A stretch of 64,000 bases of DNA from contig NZ_QYUN01000002.1 in NCBI RefSeq assembly GCF_003590875.1, positions 434,001 through 498,000 of the forward strand, read 5' to 3'. Source of the DNA: Noviherbaspirillum cavernae (GTDB lineage Bacteria; Pseudomonadota; Gammaproteobacteria; Burkholderiales; Burkholderiaceae_D). Below are positions 9,637 to 21,554 of the stretch, piece by piece (position 1 is the stretch's first letter; each line of letters begins with the position of its first letter). The position numbers and the translations under genes were made by a program. Below the pieces are notes generated by a model. That model did not search any database, was not told where the DNA came from, and worked only from the letters and a program-made list of their open reading frames with translations.

Positions 9637-10503
9637 CTACGACTTCAGCAAATGCGAGAGCGGATGACGCTCGATCGATCTGGCCTTCCATGCTGTCCAG
9701 TTTGCCGGGCCGATTTTCAGCACTTGTTCAAGTGCCAAATCGGCTTCGTGCTCCTGCTGAAATGCACAGAAAACGCACGCTCCGGAACCAGTCATTCTTG
9801 CTTCGCCATAAGGCTTGAGCCACTCAAGGGCTTCGGCAATGGGCGGGAACAGCTTGGTTGCCACGACTTGCAGGTCGTTTTTTCCGAAGCCAATGGAGGC
9901 CTCAGGAAAGTCCGATATTCTGACGGGTTTTGAATCCCTTGTCAATTCCGGTGAGGCAAAAATTGATGCGGTCGGGACCGATACCCCCGGTTCGATCACC
10001 AGATACCAGCAATCCGGCGCCGCGACCGCCTGCAATTCTTCGCCGACGCCTTCGGCAAATGCATTCCGGCCGAATATGAAAAACGGAACATCAGCGCCCA
10101 GTTGCAGGCCTAGTTTCATCAGTTGGGCGCGACTCTGGCCGGTTTGCCACAGATGGTTCAGGACGATCAGCGTCGTCGCGGCATCGGACGAGCCGCCGCC
10201 CAAGCCACCGCCCATGGGGAGGAGCTTTTCGATGGCGATGTTGGCACCGAGCGTCGAGCCGGTTGCCGATTTGAGCAGCTGTGCGGCGCGGACGATCAGG
10301 TCGGAATCTTCCGGCACGCCGACAACGTCGGTGGTGCGGCGAATTTCCCCGTCTTCACGGACCTCGAAATGCAGCAAATCGCCGTGGTCGATCAGTTGAA
10401 AGACGGTCTGCAACAGGTGGTAGCCGTCCGGGCGACGTCCGGTTACATGGAGAAACAGATTCAGCTTGGCGGGGGCGGGGCAGTTGTTCAGGGTACGGAT
10501 CAT
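9637..10503 (-). CDS. ispE: 4-diphosphocytidyl-2-C-methyl-D-erythritol kinase
   Basis: A GHMP-family kinase of the MEP isoprenoid pathway that phosphorylates CDP-ME. The start at 10503 ('[15 protein letters not shown]') is chosen because its ATG overlaps the lolB stop as TAATG, a coupling arrangement; an in-frame ATG at 10512 would add three residues. It has '[19 protein letters not shown]' at the N-terminus and the ATP loop '[15 protein letters not shown]' in the middle. Length is normal for the family (288 residues). It is co-transcribed with lolB. Confidence 0.95.
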   Translation of the reverse strand: MIRTLNNCPAPAKLNLFLHVTGRRPDGYHLLQTVFQLIDHGDLLHFEVREDGEIRRTTDVVGVPEDSDLIVRAAQLLKSATGSTLGANIAIEKLLPMGGGLGGGSSDAATTLIVLNHLWQTGQSRAQLMKLGLQLGADVPFFIFGRNAFAEGVGEELQAVAAPDCWYLVIEPGVSVPTASIFASPELTRDSKPVRISDFPEASIGFGKNDLQVVATKLFPPIAEALEWLKPYGEARMTGSGACVFCAFQQEHEADLALEQVLKIGPANWTAWKARSIERHPLSHLLKS

Positions 10504-11129
10504 TATTGCCATGAGTCGATGACGATGCGGATGGCGACATCGCCGGCCTGTGCGGTCTGGCGCTCCAGGTCGATGCGCCTTGGGCGGCTTGGTGCCGGGG
10601 TTTCATTCTGCCAGCTTGCGTAGTGGATGCGCCAGCCGTCGCGCGTGATGACGTCGGGCGATTGCGGCGATGCGATGACGCGCATCCCGGCTGCCTCAAT
10701 CGCGAATCCTTGCAGCCAGTCGCGCAAGCCGGCGATCGGCAGCGGCCATCCCAGCGTGCCCTGGACCAGTGCATCAACATCGGCTGCAGTGCGCGGCGGT
10801 TCGTTGCCTTGCTTCAGACTTGCGCCGTTTGGCGAAACATCTATCTGTGCGACTGTCTGGCCCAATGGCGAGAGCAGTGTGACGCTGGTTTGCGCCATGT
10901 TTTGCGTCCAGACGAAATTGCCGTGCAAAGCCTCGTCCTTGCCGTTGTTCTGATAGCGCACGGAAAGTCGTCCGCTGAGGGCGATCTGCTCCTGGTAGGC
11001 GCGAGTTGATCCAGGTAACGGCGCGTCACTGCCGGGAGGCGGGGTCAGGCTCGCGCAACCGGCAATCAACAGTGAGAACACAAGCGGCGCAGCAAACCGT
11101 GCCGCACCGTGTATGAAGCACCAACTCAT
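10503..11129 (-). CDS. lolB: outer-membrane lipoprotein LolB
   Basis: A 208-residue lipoprotein with signal peptide and lipobox 'LLIAGC'. It receives lipoproteins from LolA and inserts them in the outer membrane. The body has LolB features: '[22 protein letters not shown]', '[12 protein letters not shown]' and '[16 protein letters not shown]'. The start at 11129 is chosen because it gives an ATGA overlap with the upstream TPR gene and a proper signal peptide; the frame is open further 5' without one. The end overlaps ispE by one base. Confidence 0.93.
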   Translation of the reverse strand: MSWCFIHGAARFAAPLVFSLLIAGCASLTPPPGSDAPLPGSTRAYQEQIALSGRLSVRYQNNGKDEALHGNFVWTQNMAQTSVTLLSPLGQTVAQIDVSPNGASLKQGNEPPRTAADVDALVQGTLGWPLPIAGLRDWLQGFAIEAAGMRVIASPQSPDVITRDGWRIHYASWQNETPAPSRPRRIDLERQTAQAGDVAIRIVIDSWQ

Positions 11130-12931
11130 AACTGCACGTTCAGCCGCGCCAGCGTGCTCTTGAGAGTGTCGTTTTGCGGATCCTTGATTTGCGCGTCGCG
11201 CCACAGTTTTTGCGCGTCAGCCTTCTGTCCCTTGACCCACAATACCTCGCCCAGATGCACTGCTATTTCGGCATCGGGCCGCAGTTCATACGCGCGCTGC
11301 AGCAGTGCTTCGGCCTCCTTCAGGCGACCGAGCCGGAATTGCACCCATCCCATGCTGTCCATGATGAAGGGATCATCCGGTGCCAGCTTGAGGGCTTTTT
11401 CGATCAGTGCGTAGGCTTCGTCGAGGCGGATATTGCGTTCGGCGAATGAGTAGCCAAGTGCGTTGTAAGCGTGCTGGTTGTTCGGCGCCAGTTCGATGAT
11501 CTTGCGCAGCGATGCTTCCATCACATCGAGCTGATTCCGCTTTTCCGCCAGCATCGCATAGTCGTACAGCAGGTCCGTATTGTTCGGAAAGCGCTTCACG
11601 CCTGCCTGCAGGACGGTCATGGCTTCCGGCAGCCGGTTTGCGTCGCGCAGCATCTGCGCCTCGGCGATGACAACCTGCGACTGTTCGCGCTCGCCGGAGG
11701 CGTTGATTTCGTGCAGCAGCTTGCGCGCCGATGCGAGGTCGCCGCGTTTGGCGTTGAGCTGCGCGCGCTTGATCTGTGCGCTGAAATAGCCTTCTCCCGG
11801 TTCGATCTGCGCCAGCCATTTGAGCGCCGTCGCGGGGTCTTTGCGCTCTTCCGCAATCTGCGCCAGGATCAAGAGCGCCTGGGTCGGATCGCGCTCTTCA
11901 TCCGGCTGGGCCGACAGCGTTTCCAGATAGGCGGTCAGGTATTTCTCCGCGGCCGGCATGTCGTTGACCTGCGCGCTCAATATTCCGAGTGCGAACAGGG
12001 TGGTCAAATCCTGCGGCTGGTCCTTCAGCAGCGTTTCGAACTCGGCGCGCGCTTTCTTGTATTGCTGTTGATCGACCAGCATGCGGGCGTAGGCGACGCG
12101 CACTTCGCGTGATTTTGGATAGCGCGCCAGAAAGTCCGCCAGCAGCTTGGTTGCGTCGCTCTTGTCCGTCGATGCTTGCGCCAGCGTCAGGATCGCGAGT
12201 TCGGAATCCGGCCTGACCTTGAGTGCGAGTTGGGCCTCCTTGCGCGCACGCTCCACATCGCCCCTGCCGATTGCGCTTTGCGCCAGAGCAAGATGCGCTT
12301 CCGGAAGATCGCCATAGGGAGCGAGCACGTCTTCCAGCAGCGCAAACGCAGCCGATTTGTCCTTGGCGCGCGACAGCAAACGCTGGATCTGAAATGCCAT
12401 CAAGCCGCGCGTGTGCGGACGCGCTTCCCTGAGCCGCTCCTCCAGTATCGGTTTTGCTTCGGACAGATTGTCGCCAAGAATGATGAAGCTCAAATTGTAT
12501 TGAATGGCTTCGTCAGAGTGAGGAGCAAGCGTGCGCCACAGACGCACTGCAGTGAGTGCTTCGTCGGCCCGCTTTGCCGCCAGCGCCATCTCCGCGGCAC
12601 GGCGCGCAATGCGCGGATCGCGCGTTTGCTGTGCCATCGCGAGCATCGTGACGTAACCGCTCTGCCAGTCGCCGCGCTGGTACGCGATTTCCGAACTCAA
12701 CAGCTTGAACATCAGGTCCTCGGTCAGTTCGAGCGACGGCAAGCTGTCTTCGGTCGCCTGTTCGCCTGCCTTGGCGTTTACCTTGCGCGACGCATTTTCA
12801 CCCTGCTGCAAACTGTCTTCGGCAGTCGCGACTCGCGCAGGAGAGTCGCCCGGCGCAGTGGCCGATTGCGGAGCTGCCGCGCACGCCGCCAGCACGGCTG
12901 GCAGAGTTACAATGAGAAGAAGGTTTTTCAA
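11126..12931 (-). CDS. TPR-repeat lipoprotein
   Basis: A 601-residue protein made of tetratricopeptide repeats. The start is a TTG at 12931, chosen because it has an AAGGA site 7-8 bases upstream and yields a lipoprotein signal with lipobox 'VLAAC'; the frame upstream lacks these. TPR units run from about residue 75 to the end, with typical text such as 'AYNALGYSFAERN' and 'DPFIMDSMGWVQFRLGR'. It is anchored in an envelope membrane, probably as a protein-interaction scaffold. It is translationally coupled to lolB (ATGA overlap) and ispE, and divergent from mutM. Confidence 0.88.
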   Translation of the reverse strand: MKNLLLIVTLPAVLAACAAAPQSATAPGDSPARVATAEDSLQQGENASRKVNAKAGEQATEDSLPSLELTEDLMFKLLSSEIAYQRGDWQSGYVTMLAMAQQTRDPRIARRAAEMALAAKRADEALTAVRLWRTLAPHSDEAIQYNLSFIILGDNLSEAKPILEERLREARPHTRGLMAFQIQRLLSRAKDKSAAFALLEDVLAPYGDLPEAHLALAQSAIGRGDVERARKEAQLALKVRPDSELAILTLAQASTDKSDATKLLADFLARYPKSREVRVAYARMLVDQQQYKKARAEFETLLKDQPQDLTTLFALGILSAQVNDMPAAEKYLTAYLETLSAQPDEERDPTQALLILAQIAEERKDPATALKWLAQIEPGEGYFSAQIKRAQLNAKRGDLASARKLLHEINASGEREQSQVVIAEAQMLRDANRLPEAMTVLQAGVKRFPNNTDLLYDYAMLAEKRNQLDVMEASLRKIIELAPNNQHAYNALGYSFAERNIRLDEAYALIEKALKLAPDDPFIMDSMGWVQFRLGRLKEAEALLQRAYELRPDAEIAVHLGEVLWVKGQKADAQKLWRDAQIKDPQNDTLKSTLARLNVQL

Positions 12932-13058
12932 TGGATATTCCTTGCTGATCAAGCCGATTTTTAATTCTACGCTCAACCAGCTCGTGATGGACATGGTTAC
13001 ATCAAGGACTTGATCCCATCGTTCTGCGCCAGCCTGACACGAGTTTTCTGCACCAATC

Positions 13059-13880
13059 ATGCCCGAATTGCCTGAAGTTGAAGTTACCCGGCGCGGTGTC
13101 GCGCCATACCTGGAAGGACGCATCGTCACTGGCGTCACGCTGCGTCATAGCGGCTTGCGCTGGCCGTTTCCGGTGGATTTGCCGGAGCAGTTGCTCGGTC
13201 ATGCAATTCGCGCCACCGGACGACGCGGCAAGTATTTGTTGATCCAGTTCGATCACGGCACGCTGATCGTTCATCTCGGCATGTCGGGGCATTTGCGGAT
13301 ACTGTCCATCGGGACGCCGCCGCAAAAGCATGATCATTTCGACCTCGTGATCGGAGATCAGCTGCTGCGCATGACTGATCCGCGGCGATTCGGCGCAGTG
13401 TTATGGCACGCACAACAAGATGGTGCGATTGACAACCATATCCTGTTGCGCGGCTTGGGAGTGGAGCCGCTGGAAGAGGCGTTTTCGGCGCAGCTCTTGT
13501 ACCGGAATACGCGCAAACGCAGCGCCGCAATCAAACAGGTGTTGCTCGCAGGAGACATCGTTGTCGGCGTCGGCAACATCTATGCGTCAGAGAGCCTGTT
13601 CAAGGCCGGCATCAATCCGAAAACGCCGGCGCATCGCATCGGACTGGCCCGCTATGAAAAGCTGACGCAGGCGATACGCCAAACGCTGGCCGCGGCCATA
13701 GAGCAGGGCGGCAGCACATTGCGGGATTTCATCGGAGCCGACGGGCAGTCCGGATATTTTCAACAGAGTTACTTCGTCTATGACCGGACGGGCGACCCGT
13801 GCCGCATTTGCGGAAATCTGGTGAGGCAGATCACGCAGGGCCAGCGATCCACGTTTTACTGTGCAAATTGTCAAAAGTAG
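13059..13880 (+). CDS. mutM: bifunctional DNA-formamidopyrimidine glycosylase/DNA-(apurinic or apyrimidinic site) lyase
   Basis: A 273-residue Fpg/MutM enzyme that excises 8-oxoguanine opposite C. The N-terminal catalytic 'MPELPEVEV' (Pro2, Glu3) is intact. The helix-two-turn-helix 'GVGNIYASE' is present, and the C-terminal zinc finger is of the CxxC...CxxC type ('CRIC' from residue 248, 'CANC' near the end). It is the first gene of mutM-dynamin-mutY. Confidence 0.97.
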   Translation: MPELPEVEVTRRGVAPYLEGRIVTGVTLRHSGLRWPFPVDLPEQLLGHAIRATGRRGKYLLIQFDHGTLIVHLGMSGHLRILSIGTPPQKHDHFDLVIGDQLLRMTDPRRFGAVLWHAQQDGAIDNHILLRGLGVEPLEEAFSAQLLYRNTRKRSAAIKQVLLAGDIVVGVGNIYASESLFKAGINPKTPAHRIGLARYEKLTQAIRQTLAAAIEQGGSTLRDFIGADGQSGYFQQSYFVYDRTGDPCRICGNLVRQITQGQRSTFYCANCQK

Positions 13881-13908
13881 GGGCGGGTGCTAGTGTTCTG
13901 AATTACTG

Positions 13909-15915
13909 ATGCCCAGCAGCAAGAAACCGGAAAAGGCTGGGGCGCAAGGTCGCACGGACAGGACAAACGAGGATAACGTGAGCAATCTGGTTCAAAAATT
14001 CCAGGAATACAGTAACTGGCGTAGCGGCGTGGTCGCTGCGCTCGAACGCTATCGTGCGTGGGTGGGCGTCTCGGACCTGTCGGATGCGGCCAGCGATCAG
14101 CGCTTCCTCCATGCAAAGACACGGCTGGCGGATGACAAGCTGTCGATTGCGTTTGTCGCCGAGTTCTCGCGCGGCAAGTCTGAATTGATCAATGCGATAT
14201 TTTTCGCCGATTACGGTCAGCGGATTCTGCCATCGTCGGCCGGCCGCACGACCATGTGCCCGACCGAATTGCTGTACGACGAAACCTTTCCGCCGTCGAT
14301 ACGCTTGCTGCCGATCGAGACGCGTGCCCAGTCGCACTCCACGAGCGACCTGAAGGAGCAGAGCCAGGTCTGGACCGTGCTGCCGCTCGATATTTCGTCC
14401 GCCGAAGGCATGCTGGAGGCGTTCAAGCAGGTCAGCCTGACCAAGCGCGTGCCGCTGGAAGAAGCGAAAAACTATGGCTTGTACGACGAGAGCGACCAGG
14501 ATGCCGCGCTGGCGGTGGATGGAAACGGCATGGTCGAAATTTCGCAATGGCGGCATGCGATCGTCAATTTTCCGCACCCCTTGTTGAAGGAGGGGCTGGT
14601 CATCATCGATACGCCGGGATTGAATGCGATCGGCACCGAGCCGGAGCTGACGCTGAACCTGATTCCCAATGCGCATGCGGTGCTGTTCATTCTCGCGGCG
14701 GATACAGGTGTGACGAAGAGCGATATCGATGTCTGGCGCAACCACATCGGCACCGGCGCGGGGCGCATGGTGGTGTTGAACAAGATCGACAGCATGTGGG
14801 ACGAATTGCGCAGCGTTGCCGAAGTGGAGCAGCAAATCAAGGGGCAGATGGCGAACGTGGCGCATACGCTGGGTCTCGACGAGCGCCAGATCTTCCCGGT
14901 GTCGGCGCAAAAAGGGCTGGTAGGCAAAGTCAATCGCGATGCGGCGCTGCTGGCGAAGAGCCGCCTGCCGGAGCTGGAGAGTGCGCTGTCCAATGAACTC
15001 ATCCCGGGCAAGCAGGACATCATTCGCACCCAGCTCGAAGCGGAGATCAATGAATTGACCGCATCGAGGAAGGCGTTGCTGGCATCGCGCACGCGCAACG
15101 TCATCGAGCAGCTGGTCGAGTTGAAGAGCCTGCGCGGCAAGAACCAGAACATCATTGCGCACATGATGCAGCGCATTGACATGGAAAAGAAGGAATTCGA
15201 CGGCAGTCTCCTCAAACTGCAAGGCACGCGCTCGGTATTCGCGCGGCTGTCCACCGAAGTGTTCACCAGCCTCGGCATGGATATCCTGAAGGAAGACATC
15301 CGGCAGACGCGCGACGCGATGGACAAGAGCAAGTTCTCGGCGGGCTTGCGGCAGGCGGTGAAACGCTTCTTCGAGCAGGCGCATGGCAATGTCAATTCGT
15401 CAGAACAGAAAATCGACGAAATCGCCGAGATGATGACGGTGATGTATCGCAAGTTTTCGACCGAGCACGGTCTGGCGCTTTCGACGCCGATGCCGTTTTC
15501 TCTCGACAAGTACCGTAAGGAAATCAAGCTGATCGAGGGCGTCTATCACAAGCAGTTCGGTGCTGCCGCAATCCTGACGACGCCGCAGGTTGTGCTGATG
15601 CAGAAGTTTTTCGATTCGATTGCCTCGCGCGTCAAGCAGAGTTTCCTGCAAGCCAATCGCGATGTCGAGGCATGGCTGAAGGTCGTGATGGCGCCGCTCG
15701 AAGCGCAGATCTGGGAGCATAAATCGCAGCTGAAGAAGCGCAGGCAGTCGATCGAGCGCATTCATGTCGCGACCGACAGCCTGGAAGAAAAGCTGCAACT
15801 GCTCGAGCAGATGCATACCGAGCTCGAAGGACAGAAGAAGACGCTGCATCTCCTGGAAAGCGAACTGAAAAGCGCGATCGCGGCGGAACTCGCCGCACTC
15901 AAAGCGGCAGCCTAA
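13909..15915 (+). CDS. dynamin-like GTPase between mutM and mutY
   Basis: A large 668-residue GTPase of the bacterial dynamin-like type. The P-loop is 'AEFSRGKS' (84-91; Ala replaces the usual first Gly), G3 is DTPG (about 235-238) and G4 is NKID (about 291-294). After the GTPase domain come long helical regions (about 370-480 and 590-668), including a Lys/Glu-rich C-terminal coiled coil. There is no signal peptide or clear transmembrane helix. The first ATG is used; a GTG at 13978 behind a GAGGA site is an alternative start that removes 23 residues. mutY begins on the base after its stop, so the two are probably co-translated. Its role is unknown; bacterial relatives act in membrane remodelling or, for E. 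coli CrfC, in chromosome colocalisation. Confidence 0.85.
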   Translation: MPSSKKPEKAGAQGRTDRTNEDNVSNLVQKFQEYSNWRSGVVAALERYRAWVGVSDLSDAASDQRFLHAKTRLADDKLSIAFVAEFSRGKSELINAIFFADYGQRILPSSAGRTTMCPTELLYDETFPPSIRLLPIETRAQSHSTSDLKEQSQVWTVLPLDISSAEGMLEAFKQVSLTKRVPLEEAKNYGLYDESDQDAALAVDGNGMVEISQWRHAIVNFPHPLLKEGLVIIDTPGLNAIGTEPELTLNLIPNAHAVLFILAADTGVTKSDIDVWRNHIGTGAGRMVVLNKIDSMWDELRSVAEVEQQIKGQMANVAHTLGLDERQIFPVSAQKGLVGKVNRDAALLAKSRLPELESALSNELIPGKQDIIRTQLEAEINELTASRKALLASRTRNVIEQLVELKSLRGKNQNIIAHMMQRIDMEKKEFDGSLLKLQGTRSVFARLSTEVFTSLGMDILKEDIRQTRDAMDKSKFSAGLRQAVKRFFEQAHGNVNSSEQKIDEIAEMMTVMYRKFSTEHGLALSTPMPFSLDKYRKEIKLIEGVYHKQFGAAAILTTPQVVLMQKFFDSIASRVKQSFLQANRDVEAWLKVVMAPLEAQIWEHKSQLKKRRQSIERIHVATDSLEEKLQLLEQMHTELEGQKKTLHLLESELKSAIAAELAALKAAA

Positions 15916-17064
15916 ATGAAAAGAGCAGTACCCGGCAGGAGGGAGTCCGCCGCCGAAAACACGGCAGGACATTTCGCCGATCCGACGTTCTCCGACGCGG
16001 TCATTCATTGGCAGAAGCAGCATGGGCGGCACGCGCTGCCCTGGCAAAACACGCGCGATGCGTACCGCATCTGGCTGTCGGAAATCATGCTGCAGCAGAC
16101 GCAGGTGGCTGCCGTCATTCCCTACTATCAGCGTTTCCTGGTCCGCTTTCCCGACGTGACGACGCTGGCCGATGCGCCTGCCGAAGACGTGATGGCGCAC
16201 TGGAGCGGGCTTGGCTACTATTCGCGCGCGCGCAACCTGCATCAATGCGCGCAACGCGTCGTTGCGCAGCATGGCGGCACATTTCCCAGCGATCCAGATG
16301 TGCTGGCGGACTTGCCGGGCATCGGCCGCTCGACTGCGGCGGCGATATCGGCATTCGCATACGGAACACGCGCGGCCATCCTGGACGGCAATGTCAAGCG
16401 CGTGTTCGCTCGCGTGTTCGGCATCGATGGCTATCCGGGGTCAAAGCCGATCGAGGACAGGCTGTGGGAACGCGCCGTGGCCTTGCTGCCCGACCGCGAT
16501 GTCGAAGCCTATACGCAGGGCTTGATGGATCTCGGCGCGACGCTTTGCTCGCGTGGCCGTCCGGCATGCGGCAGCTGCCCGCTGGCAAATCGTTGCGCGG
16601 CGCTGGCGACCGATCGCGTGGCCGAGCTGCCGATGCGCAAGCCGAAAAAGGCGGTACCGCACAAGCAGACCGCAATGCTGGTCGTCACCGATGGCGACCG
16701 GGTGCTGCTCGAACAGCGGCCCGACAGCGGCATCTGGGGCGGGCTGTTGTCGCTGCCCGAGGCCGAGCAGCTGGTTCTGCCGGAACCGGTGCCGCAGCAC
16801 AGACTCGACGAGGCGCTTGCGCATGCCGTCGCGCCGTTTGGCGTCGTTGCATCATGCGAACCCTTGCAGCCGTTTTCGCACGTGTTCACGCATTTCAAGC
16901 TGCATGTGTCGCCCTACAGGATCAGACTGGCGCACCGCCTTGAGTTGGCCGGGCAAATGCGTCACGTCTGGTACCGCGCCGACAGGCTGCTCGACGCGCC
17001 GCTGCCCGCGCCGGTCAAGAAGCTCCTGCTTGCGGTATTTGACGCGCCCGACCTGTTGCGCTGA
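15916..17064 (+). CDS. mutY: A/G-specific adenine glycosylase
   Basis: A 382-residue glycosylase that removes adenine mispaired with 8-oxoguanine. Glu56 in 'LSEIMLQQTQV' and Asp157 in 'ILDGNVKRV' match the catalytic residues. The helix-hairpin-helix is 'LPGIGRSTAA' (133-142). The [4Fe-4S] ligands C211-x6-C218-x2-C221-x5-C227 are complete. A C-terminal NUDIX-like 8-oxoG recognition domain spans about 245-382. The N-terminal 20-25 residues are an extra polar extension. It directly abuts the dynamin-like gene. Confidence 0.97.
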   Translation: MKRAVPGRRESAAENTAGHFADPTFSDAVIHWQKQHGRHALPWQNTRDAYRIWLSEIMLQQTQVAAVIPYYQRFLVRFPDVTTLADAPAEDVMAHWSGLGYYSRARNLHQCAQRVVAQHGGTFPSDPDVLADLPGIGRSTAAAISAFAYGTRAAILDGNVKRVFARVFGIDGYPGSKPIEDRLWERAVALLPDRDVEAYTQGLMDLGATLCSRGRPACGSCPLANRCAALATDRVAELPMRKPKKAVPHKQTAMLVVTDGDRVLLEQRPDSGIWGGLLSLPEAEQLVLPEPVPQHRLDEALAHAVAPFGVVASCEPLQPFSHVFTHFKLHVSPYRIRLAHRLELAGQMRHVWYRADRLLDAPLPAPVKKLLLAVFDAPDLLR

Positions 17065-17087
17065 GAGCTTGCCGTTCGCCTTGCGCG

Positions 17088-18200
<1,113 letters not shown>

Positions 18201-18473
18201 ACGAAAATCAACGCTCGTCAAAATGGTGGGAATTCGCAATGAGCTGTGCGATGCAGCCCGAGTCGATAGGCGATCCAGATCGTATTTATCGTATGAATAC
18301 CGTTGGTCTATCTTGCGCGGTAACAAATAAGAGATGAAAAATGCCTTTCGGCAAGCTGCCTTTGCGTCCGTGCAGGGCGAAGGCGGACTGCCGGTGCGTT
18401 GGATTCGGGCCGATCGGGAGTTGATGTTGATGATTTGACATCTATCCGGCGCGGCCGGACGCAGCATTCGCAG

Positions 18474-19100
18474 TCAGACGATTCGGTGCTGCTGCAAATA
18501 TTGGTGGACGATTGATAGTCGGCTTTGCGCGTCGCGCAATTCCAGCAGCTTCTGACGTGCCTTGAGCGGGATGGGAAGGATTTCGCACCAGCGATTCGCA
18601 ATCCACGCGGTGCTGTCCAGTTGCAGCGGACGCGCGAAGGGGCTGACGAATGCATTGCCCTCTGCCGCGACGCCGGTGGCTTCGACATCGTCGATGATCG
18701 CCTTCAGCGCGCCGGCGCAAACAAGATGGATGTCGCTGACCGGGCTGTCCGTGTCCGGTGCGATCATGTCGACCTGCGCCTCCAGCCGCTGGTCGGACAG
18801 GACGCGGGTTTCGCGTATGCGGAAACGTTCGCCGCCCTCGGTGCGCAGCAGCATCACACCCAGCGTCGGTATCTCGACTTGCGCAATGCATGCGAGACAG
18901 CCGACTGCTTCCGGTTCCGCGGCGATGCCGACTTCCTGGCCCGACTTGATCAGGACGACGCCGAAGGGCGCGTCGCGTTTCATGCAGTCGCGCACCATGT
19001 CGATGTAGCGCGTCTCGAATACCTTCAGCGGCAACACCCCGCCCGGGAACAGGACCGTCTTCAGCGGGAAGAGCGGCAGCCAGCCGTCAGCTTGCGGCAT
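18474..19100 (-). CDS. LON substrate-binding domain protein
   Basis: A 208-residue stand-alone LON N-terminal-like domain ('[20 protein letters not shown]' at 8-27) with no ATPase or protease part. Such proteins are widespread; their role is not settled, though substrate or peptide binding is likely. Its start overlaps the end of rapZ by 14 bases, so it is the last member of the ptsN-hprK-rapZ unit. Confidence 0.9.
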   Translation of the reverse strand: MPQADGWLPLFPLKTVLFPGGVLPLKVFETRYIDMVRDCMKRDAPFGVVLIKSGQEVGIAAEPEAVGCLACIAQVEIPTLGVMLLRTEGGERFRIRETRVLSDQRLEAQVDMIAPDTDSPVSDIHLVCAGALKAIIDDVEATGVAAEGNAFVSPFARPLQLDSTAWIANRWCEILPIPLKARQKLLELRDAQSRLSIVHQYLQQHRIV

Positions 19101-19968
19101 ACTCGGGCGCGAGTTCGCGATGGCGCACCAGCACGCGCTCGGACGCGCGGAAGTGTCTTGCCATCTGTTCGACCATGTACACGGAACGGTGCTGCCCGCC
19201 GGTGCAGCCGATGGCGACGGTCAGATAGCTGCGGTTGTCGCTCTTGAACGACGGCAGCCATTTCTCGACGAAGCCGCGCATGTCGTTCAGCAGCTCGCCG
19301 GCCTGTGCCTGCGCATCGAGAAACGCGATCACCGGCGCATCCTTGCCGTTCAGCGGTCGCAACGTGAGGTCGTAATAGGGGTTGGGCAGGATGCGCACGT
19401 CGAACACGAGGTCGGCATCGAGCGGCACGCCGAACTTGAACGCAAACGATTCGAACAGCAGCGTGAGCGGAGTGCGCTCGGTATCGGCCAGCTCCTTGAT
19501 CCAGCTGCGCAGCTTGTTGGCGGACAGGCCGGAGGTGTCGATCACGTGCCCGATGCCCTCGATAGCCGACAGCATCTCGCGTTCCTTGAGGATGCATTCG
19601 GTCAGCGTCGGCGAATCGTCGTCGATCTGGTCCGGGCGGATCCGGTGCGACAGGGGATGGCTGCGGCGGGTTTCGGAAAAGCGCGTGATCAGCGATTCGG
19701 TCTTGGCGGTCAGGAAAATCACCTTGACGTCGTGACCGTCGCGCTTGAGTTGCTCGATGTCGGCGGGCAGGCCCGCCAGCGAATCTGCGCTGCGGGAGTC
19801 CATGGCCACGGCCAGCGTCTGGCCGCCTTCTTCCATGCGGGTCGCGACCAGTTGCCGCAACAGCTTGGGCGGCAGGTTGTCGACGCAGAAATAGCCGGCG
19901 TCTTCGAGAACGTTCAGTCCGACCGATTTGCCGGAGCCGGAAATGCCGGTGATGAGGATAATGCGCAT
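19087..19968 (-). CDS. rapZ: RNase adapter protein RapZ
   Basis: A 293-residue P-loop protein (YvcJ family) with Walker A 'GISGSGKS' (8-15), '[12 protein letters not shown]' and the C-terminal '[11 protein letters not shown]' region. In E. coli RapZ directs RNase E to GlmZ and links amino-sugar synthesis to the nitrogen PTS; in other bacteria it is mainly known as a nucleotide-binding protein. It follows hprK on the same strand. Confidence 0.95.
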   Translation of the reverse strand: MRIILITGISGSGKSVGLNVLEDAGYFCVDNLPPKLLRQLVATRMEEGGQTLAVAMDSRSADSLAGLPADIEQLKRDGHDVKVIFLTAKTESLITRFSETRRSHPLSHRIRPDQIDDDSPTLTECILKEREMLSAIEGIGHVIDTSGLSANKLRSWIKELADTERTPLTLLFESFAFKFGVPLDADLVFDVRILPNPYYDLTLRPLNGKDAPVIAFLDAQAQAGELLNDMRGFVEKWLPSFKSDNRSYLTVAIGCTGGQHRSVYMVEQMARHFRASERVLVRHRELAPEYAAS

Positions 19969-20022
19969 AGCGAACGATGATACCGCAATCGCAACATCGG
20001 GGCTGTCGCGGTGAATGCCGGG

Positions 20023-20961
20023 TTATTCGTTGCCCATGGCCTTTTGCTGGCGCTCCATGAATTCCTTGAGCGTATCGATGCCGCGCAGTTGCAGGATCGT
20101 GTTGCGCACGGCGGCTTCCAGCAGCACGGCGAGGTTGCGGCCGGCTTCGACCGGGATGATGACCTTGCGGATTTGCAGGCCAAGTACTTCTTCCGTCTGT
20201 GAGTGCAATGGCAGGCGTTCGTAGTTTTCCTCGAGCGTCTTGCGCCGTACCAGGTGCACGATCAGCTTCAGGCGCATCTTGCGCCGTACTGCCGTCTCGC
20301 CGAAGATGGTCTTGATGTCCAGCAGGCCCAGGCCGCGCACTTCCAGCAGGTTCTGCAGCAGCGGTGGGCAACGGCCTTCGATCATGTTCGGCGCGATGCG
20401 CGCAAACTCCACCGCGTCATCAGCCACCAGTCCGTGGTTGCGCGAGATCAGTTCCAGCCCCAGTTCGCTCTTGCCCAGTCCCGACTCGCCGGTGATCAGC
20501 ACGCCGACGCCAAGCACGTCCATGAACACGCCGTGCATCGTGATGCGCTGCGCCAGTTCCTTGGACAGATAGACGCGCAGGTAGTCGATGACCTGTGCGG
20601 CGGGCAGCGGCGTGGAGAACAGCGGAATGTTCTTCTCGTCGCAGAACGCCAGCATGTATGGCGGCGTTTCGAGGCCTTGCGCGATGATGAAGGCAGGCGG
20701 CTCGCCGGCGATCAGTTCCTCGGTCTGGATCTTGCGCGACGCGGGCGACAGCTTGTTGTAGTAGATGATTTCCTGATGGCCGAAGACCTGGATGCGCCCC
20801 GGGTGGATCAGGTTCAGGTGGCCCACCTGGTCGGCAGCCGAGGTGGCATCGCCCGAGATGCGGCGCTCTCCGCCGGGGAACCCCGCAAACCATCCCAGCT
20901 GCAATGCTTCGCGGGTATCGTCGTACAGTTGCTGGATCGTCAGGAGCGAGGAAACGGGCAT
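20023..20961 (-). CDS. hprK: HPr(Ser) kinase/phosphorylase
   Basis: A 312-residue HprK with Walker A 'GESGLGKS' (158-165), the catalytic His in 'TMHGVF' (about 143) and the C-terminal signature '[16 protein letters not shown]'. It phosphorylates and dephosphorylates the regulatory serine of HPr-type proteins. The start at 20961 ('[12 protein letters not shown]') leaves a 14-base gap after ptsN; a longer frame would overlap ptsN. In proteobacteria it belongs to the nitrogen/regulatory PTS rather than sugar transport. Confidence 0.95.
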   Translation of the reverse strand: MPVSSLLTIQQLYDDTREALQLGWFAGFPGGERRISGDATSAADQVGHLNLIHPGRIQVFGHQEIIYYNKLSPASRKIQTEELIAGEPPAFIIAQGLETPPYMLAFCDEKNIPLFSTPLPAAQVIDYLRVYLSKELAQRITMHGVFMDVLGVGVLITGESGLGKSELGLELISRNHGLVADDAVEFARIAPNMIEGRCPPLLQNLLEVRGLGLLDIKTIFGETAVRRKMRLKLIVHLVRRKTLEENYERLPLHSQTEEVLGLQIRKVIIPVEAGRNLAVLLEAAVRNTILQLRGIDTLKEFMERQQKAMGNE

Positions 20962-20975
20962 GGCGTCATCAGGAT

Positions 20976-21443
20976 TTATGCATGCACACTGGGCTGCCAT
21001 GCCGTGATGCGCGCATGGACCGATGCGGGATCGGGGTCGGTTGCAAGCAGGGTGCGAAACGCTTCATCCGAAAACATCTCCGCGACTTCCGACAGGATTT
21101 CAAGATGCTGTTGCGTGACCTGGTCGGGGATCAGCAGAAAGATCAGCAGGCTGACCGGCTGGGCGTCGGGCGACTCGAACGGGATCGGATCCTTCAAGCG
21201 CACGAAGGCGGCGAGCGGTGCCTTCAATCCCTTGATGCGGCCATGCGGTACTGCGACCCCATGACCGAGTCCGGTGGAACCCAGACGCTCGCGCGCGAAC
21301 AAGTTATCCGATACGACGGAACGCGCGATGCCGCAGTTGTTTTCAAAGATCAATCCCGCCTGCTCGAATGCGCGTTTCTTGCTCGAGACCTCGAGATCGA
21401 GAACGACATTCTCGCGCAGCAGGATTTTAGCGAGGTTAGTCAT
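20976..21443 (-). CDS. ptsN: PTS IIA-like nitrogen regulatory protein PtsN (EIIA-Ntr)
   Basis: A 155-residue EIIA of the mannitol/fructose class with the phosphorylated His67 in 'GVAVPHGRI'. It is a regulator, not a sugar carrier: the phosphorylation state tunes potassium and nitrogen functions. It is the first gene of ptsN-hprK-rapZ-LON. In many Burkholderiales rpoN and hpf precede ptsN; here the upstream neighbour is queF. Confidence 0.95.
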   Translation of the reverse strand: MTNLAKILLRENVVLDLEVSSKKRAFEQAGLIFENNCGIARSVVSDNLFARERLGSTGLGHGVAVPHGRIKGLKAPLAAFVRLKDPIPFESPDAQPVSLLIFLLIPDQVTQQHLEILSEVAEMFSDEAFRTLLATDPDPASVHARITAWQPSVHA

Positions 21444-21554
21444 GTTGCAAAGGGTATGGTGCGCCGCACAAAATGTGGTGTCGAGACGAATTATAGGCCT
21501 CTTTCCGCGTTGTGCAATGACCGGCCATGTGATGGATGTCAGGAAAGGCTAGTG

